This document shows positions 25,401 through 34,500 of a DNA stretch of 64,000 nt, piece after piece (the stretch's first letter is position 1; every line of letters begins with the position of its first letter). The notes below the pieces were generated by a model. That model was given only the letters and a program-made list of their open reading frames with translations, had not been told where the DNA came from and ran no database searches. The stretch comes from JADKHR01 sp041917295 (lineage in GTDB: Bacteria > Elusimicrobiota > Elusimicrobia > FEN-1173). The stretch is from the NCBI GenBank assembly GCA_041917295.1, contig JAYRXX010000057.1, forward strand, positions 1 through 64,000. The letters are read 5' to 3'. The translations under genes and the position numbers were made by a program.

Positions 25401-27322
25401 TCGATCCCGATCTTCATTTTAACACGCTCATGGACCTGCTCGAAATGGAGCGGGAAGCGGAAAAAGAGGAAAACAAACGGGAACTGGACCGTTGGCCCGT
25501 GGAGATGCGCGAACAGTTGGGCAAAACGGTGACCCGGCTGACCATTGAACAACGGGACGTGGGCGTGGGCGGCATGCCCCTTCTGGTGCTGACCCGCCCA
25601 GCCCAGGGCGAAACCTTGTCGCCGTTTCACGCCATGGACCAGGGCGACCTGGTGCGGGTGACGTTTGTGAACGGGGACTTTTCCAGGGACGGCACATTGT
25701 ATTCCGTGGAAGATTACCGCGTGACCGTGGCCCTCAACGACGATCTGTTGGAAGAGCCCACGGGCAAATGCCGGATTGATTTGCTGGGGTCCGACGCCAC
25801 CTACAAACGGATGCGCCGGGCGTTGGACATCGCTCTGCGCGAAAAAGGCCGGCTGGGCGAACTGCGCGACATTTTGCTCGGGAACAGGCCCGCGGCATTC
25901 GCCGCCTTTGACACAAACCTAGATCCTTCGCATACAACTTTGTCTTCTCTTCCCTGTTTCTTTAACGAGCGGCTTAACGAGTTTCAACGGCAGGCTGTGC
26001 GGTCGGCGTTGGCGGCGCAGGATATTGCGCTGGTTCACGGGCCGCCGGGGACGGGCAAAACGACGGTGTTGGCTGAAATTATTCGCCAAACGGTGGCCCA
26101 AGGGAAATCGGTGCTGGCCACGGCGCCGTCGAATATCGCGGTCGATAACATGCTGGAAAAGTTATTGGACGCGGGCCTGAAAGTGGTTCGACTGGGCCAC
26201 CCGGCGCGGATTTTAGAAAATTTGCGGCACGCCACCCTGATGGCCCAACTGGACGAACATCCGGACCAAAAAGTGATTCGGCTCATGGACCAGGACCGGG
26301 AACGGTTGGCGGTTCAGCGCTTGCGCAAACAGGGGCGATTGACGTTTGAAGAAGACAAAGCGCTGAAAAAAGAAATCAAAGCCCTTTGGAAAGAAGCCCG
26401 GGCCATGGAAAAATTCATTTCGAAACGGATCATCCATCAAGCGGACGTGGTGCTGGCGACCCATGGGGGGATCGGGCCGATTTTGGCTTCGGAACGATTT
26501 GATTTGGTGTGCATGGACGAAGCCAGCCAATCCACGGAACCCCTATCGTGGATTCCGATATTGTTGGCGGGAAAAGTGGTGATGGCGGGGGACCCGTTGC
26601 AGTTGCCGCCCACGATCCATTCCCAAGAGGCGGGGGACCGGGGCCTTCGCACGACGCTGATGGAACGGCTCCAACCGGCTTTGCCGGAACAACTTCAAAC
26701 CCTGTTGCGGGTTCAGTATCGGATGAACGAACAAATCATGGGATTTTCGTCGGCGCAATTTTATAAAAACCAACTGATCGCCCACGACAGCGTGAAAGAT
26801 CATTCGCTCCTGGACATTCCCCACGTGACGCCGACGGGATTGACCGGCGCCCGCTTGATTTTTGTTGACACGGCTGGGACGGGCTATTCGGAGACGTGGA
26901 ACGAGCTTTTGGACAGCCGGGAAAACGAGGGGGAAGCCCGCCTGGTGCTGAAGTTGTGGGACGAACTGGCCGAGGCGGGCGTGAAACCCCACTGGGCGGC
27001 GTTGATCAGCCCCTATGCGGCCCAGGTGCGAAAGTTAAGGCACGCGGTGCCCCCGAAACTGGAGGTGGGAACCGTGGACGGGTTCCAGGGCCGGGAGAAA
27101 GAGGTTATTCTTTTGTCGTTGGTGCGGTCGAACGAGACGGGGGAAGTAGGTTTTTTGTCCGACACGCGGCGCATGAACGTGGCCATGACGCGGGCGCGAC
27201 GGCTGTTGATTGTGGTGGGCGATTCCGCCACCATCGGCCGCCACAAATTTTACGAGGCATTCCTGGATTACGTCCAAACCCACGGCGAACACCGCAGCGC
27301 GTGGGAATGGATGTCCCCGTAA
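25397..27322 (+). CDS. Superfamily 1 DNA/RNA helicase, IGHMBP2/UPF1-like
   Basis: 641 residues starting from GTG 25397, which overlaps the STAS stop; the frame extends further upstream only inside the STAS gene. An N-terminal region with a beta-barrel (about 60-150) precedes the helicase core. Motifs: GPPGTGKTTVLAEI (I), TAPSNIAVDNM (Ia), VCMDEASQSTEP (II), GDPLQLPPT (III), VQYRMN (IV), GTVDGFQGREKEVI (V), MNVAMTRARR (VI). The motif II form DEAS is that of UPF1/SMUBP2-type 5'-3' helicases. Bacterial members are little studied. Overlap with the STAS gene suggests co-expression with the GHKL-STAS module. Confidence 0.92.
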   Translation: MIDPDLHFNTLMDLLEMEREAEKEENKRELDRWPVEMREQLGKTVTRLTIEQRDVGVGGMPLLVLTRPAQGETLSPFHAMDQGDLVRVTFVNGDFSRDGTLYSVEDYRVTVALNDDLLEEPTGKCRIDLLGSDATYKRMRRALDIALREKGRLGELRDILLGNRPAAFAAFDTNLDPSHTTLSSLPCFFNERLNEFQRQAVRSALAAQDIALVHGPPGTGKTTVLAEIIRQTVAQGKSVLATAPSNIAVDNMLEKLLDAGLKVVRLGHPARILENLRHATLMAQLDEHPDQKVIRLMDQDRERLAVQRLRKQGRLTFEEDKALKKEIKALWKEARAMEKFISKRIIHQADVVLATHGGIGPILASERFDLVCMDEASQSTEPLSWIPILLAGKVVMAGDPLQLPPTIHSQEAGDRGLRTTLMERLQPALPEQLQTLLRVQYRMNEQIMGFSSAQFYKNQLIAHDSVKDHSLLDIPHVTPTGLTGARLIFVDTAGTGYSETWNELLDSRENEGEARLVLKLWDELAEAGVKPHWAALISPYAAQVRKLRHAVPPKLEVGTVDGFQGREKEVILLSLVRSNETGEVGFLSDTRRMNVAMTRARRLLIVVGDSATIGRHKFYEAFLDYVQTHGEHRSAWEWMSP

Positions 27323-27365
27323 TACAAATCAACGCGGCTCAATAGGGTAGAGGGCCACCCCCGCT

Positions 27366-28422
27366 GAATTCAACCGGCTAATGCAACGACAAGGGCGTTG
27401 TAGGCTTCCGCTGATGTTTGAAAACCGGGGCACTTGCGTGGCCTGTTGTTGAGGCGATCCTCGATTTGTACAAAGTGTTCATCATGGAGCATATCGAAGT
27501 TGACCCTCTTTGGCAAGTAACGTCGAACAAGTCCATTGGTGTTCTCGACGGTGCTCTTCTCCCAACTGTGGTAGGGGGCGCAGAAGAAAGACCGCATAAC
27601 CAAAGCGGCATTGAGGTCGCTATGAAGTGTGTTTTCTAGGCCGTTATCGTAGGTGATGCTGTGGCGTAGACTGGGCGGGATGGGGGAAAGCATTCCATGG
27701 AGGGCCTGGTAAGCGGCTTGGGCGGACTTATTGGGGATTTTGCGCAACAGGGTGTGGCGCGTTTTTCGTTCGACGATGACTTGGAGGGCGCAGCCGCCCG
27801 CGCTCAAAAGGAGATCCCCTTCCCAATGTCCTGGTTGTTGGCGGGTGTTGGCCTCCGGAGGTCTCTGGTCGACGGAAATACGGTGGGGGATGGAGACTTT
27901 AACCCACGGGATGCGTGGGCGGTGTCGGCGACGTCGGTGGCCGCGAACAAGCGAAGGGATGAGGTGTCGGGCGTCGGCGTAGACCCACTAGTAAATGGTT
28001 TCATGGCTCACCCCGGGAAGGTTTGTCTCTGGGTCCGTGGATGATGTGCGCTCACGCTTAAGCCGCCCGGCAATGATTTCGGGAGACCACCCGATGCGCA
28101 TCTTGGCCTCGATGTGGTCCTTCAGCCCCGGGTGGTTGATGCGGGGACGCCGGTGTCCTTCGCTGAAACGTTGTTGGGCCAAACGATCGGCGGCGTGGGG
28201 GCGATACCCCGTCGGAATCGTATTCCGTCGGATTTCTCGGGAAAGCGTCCCGGTGGAACATCCCAAGAAACGAGCAATGCTTGTTAACGTACGCCCTCGA
28301 TTAAAGAGTATGGCAAGGGTGTCACGGTCTTCTTCGTTTAAGTGTCTGAATGTTTTTGGCATGGTCCGCTCACTTTAGCGGATCCCTGTGCCATCCGGCC
28401 GTTGCATTAGCTTATTGAACTC
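27366..28422 (-). mobile_element. IS30-family insertion sequence
   Basis: About 1.06 kb with imperfect terminal inverted repeats, 27366-27388 and 28400-28422 (19 of 23 positions match; both contain GCTAATGCAACG). One transposase frame fills the element. The right end is repeated alone at 35727-35796. The element lies between the helicase and the promoter of giant protein A, with its transposase pointing away from A. Target duplications are not obvious. Confidence 0.85.
27370..28362 (-). pseudogene. IS30-family transposase with an in-frame amber codon
   Basis: From ATG 28360-28362 the frame gives an IS30 N-terminal HTH (TLTSIARFLGCSTGTLSREI), the linker and GVSHETIY, then TAG at 27988-27990, then continues in the same frame (WVYADARHLIPSL) through the DDE core (HWEGDLLL, SITYDNGLEN, STVENTNGLVRRYLPK) to TGA at 27370. 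IS30 transposases normally read HETIYxW(I/V)Y with Gln common at this place, so a single CAG-to-TAG change explains it. Total length about 330 codons is full size. Apart from the nonsense codon it looks intact. Confidence 0.87.
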
Positions 28423-28425
28423 GGG
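28356..28425. repeat. 70-bp IS30 right-end sequence, copy 1
   Basis: Identical to 35727-35796. It comprises the start codon of the transposase, the subterminal region and the terminal repeat (CGTTGCATTAGCTTATTGAA). It ends 8 bp upstream of the first hexamer in the giant-A promoter. Confidence 0.92.
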
Positions 28426-28433
28426 CCCTCGCG

Positions 28434-28488
28434 GTTACACAAAATTTACAACTTGTTAAGAAGTTCTTAAGAATGAGTGGGTTATACT
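28434..28488 (+). promoter_or_regulatory. Giant-A promoter with four hexamers at 11-bp period
   Basis: Hexamers GTTACA (28434), TTTACA (28445), TTAAGA (28456) and TTAAGA (28467) start exactly 11 bp apart. A -10 TATACT begins at 28483, 16 bp after the start of the last hexamer; no -35 box is present where one would lie. This resembles the tandem boxes of PhoP/PhoB/OmpR-family regulators, whose direct repeats replace the -35. The same arrangement precedes giants B and C. Confidence 0.72.
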
Positions 28489-28520
28489 ATAAGGCATGTC
28501 TTGCATGACAAGAGCCATCC

Positions 28521-31500
28521 GTGAAAACTTCTAACTCGAAAAATTCGGTCAACCGCCCAATTTCGTCGACAAGGGTTGGAAAATTTTGTTCAACACTCTG
28601 TCGACGGTGGCCCCGTGCCACCCGGGGAATCCCAACGAAGAGAAGGTTTATGGCCGCCCTGGTGTCGGTGGGATATTTTATGACTCAGTGTGTCAGCGCG
28701 TACGCGGCAGAGACCAATTTCTGGTCCAGTCGCCGGCGGGTCGTTTTAGGGTTGCAAGAACAGGCGTCCCTTGCATCGGGGACTCCCAGTCTTTCCCAAT
28801 TTCAAAAAGTCATTCCCGACCTTCGTCCCAACGTATTGTCTTCCGTGGCGATCGACCGGTTGTCGGCGGATGTCCCGGAAGAAATTCTTCGAAAGTATAC
28901 CCCGATTCTCCAAGCCATTTCGCCGGGCTATGGGACGGTGCGTCGCATTGCCTTACCGTGGACTCGCCACGGGGAGGGCAAAACCGTCATTTTCCTTCAA
29001 GATATTCACAAAAACGACGAGGCCCAGGCCATTCTGGGTAAAATTGTTGAGTCTTTGATCGCTCCCTCCCATTCCAAACCGGCATCGGTTTCACTTGTTG
29101 CAATGGAGGCCGCTTTTTCTCCACTGAACCTGGACAAGTTCCGAAACTTCGAAAACCCAGAGGCTGTTCGCATGGCGGCGGATTATTCGTTAAAGAAACA
29201 CGGAATCACCGGCCCTGTTCACACGGCCTACACGTGCAAGGGACCGATTCCTCCTTTCATCGGGGTCGACGATCCGGTCCACTATCAAGCCAACATCGAA
29301 GCCTATCGCCGCTCGGCCCCGGTTCAGGAAGAAGTTCGTCTCCGGATGGCCGTGCAGATCCATACCCTGGAGCAACGAAAAAAAACGGTTTTCAACAAAG
29401 AACTCCTGGCTTTTGATCAAACGATCGCGGCTTACCACAAGGGAAAAACGCCTTTTGGGGATTACGTGCGGGCGCTGGACAGATTTGGGGGGACAAACAG
29501 CCGGGAGATCCGAGCGTTTATTCAGGCATTGGCGATGGAAACGTCCATGGACTTTCCCCAAGTGGAGAGGGAGCGAGCTCGTCTCATCAAAGTGATCGCG
29601 CGCCAATGGTCCAAGGCCGAGTTGGACCGGCTCATTGAAACCTCTGTTTCCTATCAAGAAGGGGGCATGACTCATTTCGATTTCCACAAGCTGTTTTGGG
29701 ACCTATGCCGCAGAAACGGCGTGGACCTTGCCGCTTACCCTTTCATGGACCGCTATGTTCGATACGTCATCCTTGCCGGCCGCATCAACCCGGACAAGTT
29801 ATTTTTGGAAATCGGTGCAGCGGAAAAAGACATCTATGGCCGTCTGGCCCGGACCCAGGACGAAAAATGGCTAACGAAGGAATCTCGCCGTTTGGCGTTG
29901 TCAGACAAACTTCTGGATTTTTCTTTGACTCCCGACGAATGGGCGGAGTATGAGTCCGTCAGGCCCTCCGGCCAATTTTCCTCCTTTGAAACTTTTTACC
30001 GGGAAGCGGAAATTCGCAACCACGCGATGACGGAAAATATTTTAAGAGTCATGGGGGAGCGAAACATCCAAAACGCCATTTTTGTGGGCGGCGGGTTCCA
30101 TGCGGAGGGCATGACCCGTCTTCTCAACAACCGGGGTGTGACGGTGATCGAAGTGGCGCCTCGACTTACAAAATTGGATGGGACGGCTTCGTCTTACCTG
30201 AGCGTGTTCACCCAAGAAAAAAGCCCGTTGGAAAAATTATTTAAAGGCGACCGGCTTTTCGTTGGTGATCTGGCAAATAAAGATGGCGCAAACGAAACGA
30301 TGGCCATCAACGCGGCGCTGGCTGGAGCGGGATTGGCGGGTGACGCCAACAAAGCCCTTTCGTATTTTGGCCGGTTGCAGGAGAGAGCGGGCCAGATGAG
30401 CGATGTTAAAATTCGCGGTCCTATGGTGGAAGCGTTGGTAACTACTTTGAAAGGGAAAGTTCGGGCCACTCTGACGCTGGACAAAACGGGGGCAAAGCCG
30501 GCGATACTATCAACCAAAGAGGTGGGTGTTGTGAGTGCCCTGGCCGCCGTGGGCGTTTTCGCCGTTGGAGTGTCCCATGGGGTATACGCCGTGGCGTGGT
30601 CCCATGTCCTGCTCGCCTATGCGGGTATTTCTGGAATTCTGTTCTTAATGGTCCGCATTGTTCGGGAGTTGACCAATATCCCATGGTCGGGGAATTTGGC
30701 GACGGGAGGGGCAGCTCGAAATAATAATTTAAGGTCGAGTGGTCCCTCCTTAACGGACGTCACCCTGATGGCCAGCCAGGGGGGCGGGTCTGGCTCCGCG
30801 GGGGAAGACCCGCGTGTGGCCCAGCTTATTAACTCCTTTGATCGGGAGAAGTTTAGGGAGTGGTTTGCCAATGGGGGAGAAACCGTTCATGCAGAACAGC
30901 TATTTGAATTTCTGAACCAGATCAGAAAAAAAAGTAATTATTGGAGGATTACGGAAAAACTTGTCGGACCCGACCCCATGGTTACTCCAGACGAACTGGG
31001 GGAGGCCTATCTTCCTCTCGTTGTAGAAGATTTGTTCAGTTTCAATTCATCCCCCGCTTCCAATGTTCCCGCGGACAGGGCAAAAGAAGTGGCCCAGGGC
31101 CTTCTTGAAAAATATAAGTCGGAGAACCCCAAAAAAACAGGGAATTTTGAGAATATCATCCATGCCATTGTAGGGCTACGGATGTCCGACGACGATAAGT
31201 TATTTTATTTTAATTCTCTGGTAAAAGAGGCCCCCCAAATTCACATAACAGTCTATGGCGCTCCCGTTCTCATTGGATTGCTTGTAAATTCTGGGAGAGA
31301 AAATTTGCATTTAGCCAAGGTGGCAATAAATCAACTGTTGTCCCAAAGTACGGACAGCCTGGTGCGGGTTTCGGCGTTGAAAGCGCTGGTCATGCTGGGC
31401 TTGTTTACCCCTATCAATAGATCAAGAGAGTGGGCCCCTCCTCCCGATCCACCAAAATTGGGGGGAAATTTGGTGCCAAACACTTCTGAAGAATATCGCC

Positions 31501-34500
31501 GGGATTGGATTTTAAGAAGAAATCCAAACGCCATTATTAACCAGGAAATTGTGGGTCAAACGGCGCTGGTCGAGAGCGGAAGCGTTTTGCCGATCAAAGG
31601 AAAGAATAATGAGGATCAACGAGCTCTTTTGGCCAGGTTAGGTGTTCAAGTGTTGGAGCCGGTGGTGGGAGACGATTTGTTCTGGAATGTGAATTTGCCT
31701 GAAGGATGGAGGCTTGTTCCGGATGATCAGAGCAATTCCGCCACTTACTTGGTGGGAACAGATTTAAAAATCCAGGCGACAATAATTTATTATGCCGCCT
31801 TTTATAAGAGGGATGCACATATCATCATCCATGATCAACCCAAAACGATTATTCCATCAAGCGGCCATTTAAATTTCCATGAAGGGGAAAATCTTGATGA
31901 TTTGTTGAAGCGGCACAAGAAATTGCAGTTGCTGAACAAAACTCAAATGGATTCCTTCGTTTTTTGCGTGCTGGATGGAAATGAGGCCAAGGAGGTGGAC
32001 CTGGATTATACAGCTGGCCAGGGGGGGGCCACGGTTGTTTTCGTTAGGAGGGATGCGCCTCATTCAACAAATGGGACATCATTGCTAAATGGGTTGGTGG
32101 GGATAGGCCTGCCAGGGTCAACTCTTGGGACAGGAACGATGAACGACCTTTCGTGGGCCCGCTTGTCTGAGGCGGGGGGACCACTGTGGGGGCATGTGTC
32201 AAATTGGAACGCGACCGAGGTCCTGTTTTTTATCACGGCGGCCGGTTTCGTTATTTGGTCGGGCCGCCTGTTGGCGCCCACCGTTCGAAATTTCTTTGGG
32301 AAGGTTATGGACGCCGTTGGCGGTGTGTTCCATCGTATCCTAAACGCCCGGCAAGCGGCCTTGGCGTTGGCCGCTTTGATTTCTGTCCCCGTTGACGGCC
32401 AGCCCGCCAATGTGGAAGAGTGGGCAAAAAAAATCGAAACCCTAAACCCCAGGGCCGTGCCCGTTGGTATGGACACGTTTTTGAAAACCCTTCGACAAAA
32501 CGGGAAACCGGATGGTCCCGACCTTCTCGAGGAGCTCAACCACTGGGCTTACCGCACCAATCCCATCTTCCGTTGGGAACTTGCGCGAGCGTTGAAAAAA
32601 GACATCTCTTCAACCTCAACACTCGCCCGGTTATTCCTGTTTTTCCTACGAAACAAATCATCGGTTCGCCCCGCTCTGGGAACGATCGTTCGGGAGTTTG
32701 GAAATTCGTGCCGGGACATCGTCATTGGATTGGTCCGTCCCTTGGGGCAGAAACATTTGGCAGTCGCTTTTGCCGTGGCCGGACTGTGGTTGGCCGGGTG
32801 GGATTCTCCGCTCTTGATCAGAGACTCATTTGACCTTGCCGCCGGGCTCTCTCTGGGATGGTTCATGACCCTCCCTCCGCTTTCACAGACGATGAATGAC
32901 AATTCCACCGGACAATCTATTCCCAGGCTTCCAAGTGTTACTCGCCTTCCAATCGAGCGGCCCTCCCAATCGGGAGGGTGGATCGATTCCATCGAATTGG
33001 GTCGGTATGAAGTGGTTTTAGGAAACGACCGATTCCTTGTAATACATCGAAGGGTCAATCCGGACCAATTTAGTTATTCAACAAGACCTTTTGAAGAACT
33101 TCGGGTTGACCGGTTGTTCCGAAACGGGGAAGAAATAAACATCGCTGCCGTCAATAACGGAAGCCTTGAATTCCAATCAAAAAAAGTCGGAAAGAAGATC
33201 GAATCCATTGAGATCGAGATGATGCATGGTATTTTGAAAAACAACAACCAGGCGCCTTTTCGCGCCGGGTTCGTATTGATGACCGTCCTGTTGAAAGAAA
33301 TCGCCGGTCAGGGCGTGCCCGTAGTCGGGATTCTGGGGCTCACAAACAGAGAAAAGCTTCTTCACCAAATCCTTTCCGCTCGAAAAGAAAGTCGTCGATT
33401 TCGGTTTGACGATCTTAGTGATGTGCCTGTGTTTGGCTTGCCCGAATGTTTATACTCCTTGGCCATTTCTAAAGAAGGAATACCTCGGTTCACTGCTGTT
33501 TGGACCGGGGTTCCGGGATCGAAATCTCAGCCTATGGAGGGGTTCAACCCCGAGGATGAAATCAATTTCCACAAATTTTTGCCCCCGACAATCGGAGATC
33601 ATTTCTCACCCGATGTCGAACGTCTTGGGCGTGTGTTCCCTGAGATAGCCAACATAGGCCCAGAGGAGTCTCTGGCTCCCATACTCAAGAGATTGGACAA
33701 ACAGGCCCAATCGTATACGAAAGCGATCGAAGAAGCGGGAGAAAATGCAAAAAGCAATGGTTGGAAACCCTTATCGGACCGATGGGCTTACGTCGCGGAC
33801 ACAAGCAGACCCCACACCATTCGTTTGAACACCAGCAATCCTTTTGGATCAGAAATGGAAAATCCGATTTTTAAAGTGCCAAGAGGATGGGTGGTGGTTC
33901 ATATCCACGGGTCGCCAAACCAATTCTACCGACGGGGATATGTTGCTTCCGGCGGCGTCAATCAAAAAGCCATCTCTCCACAGGTTCTGTCGGAGGAGAT
34001 CCAAGCCCTCATCGATTCAGGGGATTTGCCCGACAATACCTCCCCCATTCTTCTTCTAAGTTGCTCAACCGGTCGCGGATCGGATGAAATCAATCCCGCT
34101 CCAGCCCAAGAACTGGCGCAACGTCTAGGCCGGCCGGTCGTCGCTCCCACAGAGAATATTACCCATCGCATTTATTCCTTCAATCCGGTTCCCATTCTTT
34201 TCAGGGAAACGGAGGGGCCCCCCAATTGGTTGGGCGCCGCGATGGAGATTCGTGCCGAGCCCGCCGGAGAGTGGAAGGCATTTTTTCCTCATTTGCCTGA
34301 GGACGAACATTCGACCTCTTCCAACTCATTACTAACGCTGGAAAGAGCGGAACGCAACAGGGCCATCTCTCAACACACACACGGCACAAATTCGGTCCTT
34401 TATCTGGCGGCGGGGTACGATTTGACCAATGTGATCACGACATTTCCTGCCGCAACCTCTGTGACCATGGTGGGCCTATTTTACAACCGGGTTTTGGATG

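Noticed and set aside
27988..27990. Genetic code with amber read as an amino acid
   Set aside because: Giant C itself ends with TAG, as does the minus-strand ATPase at 7082, and no other conserved gene has an internal TAG; a simple nonsense mutation suffices.
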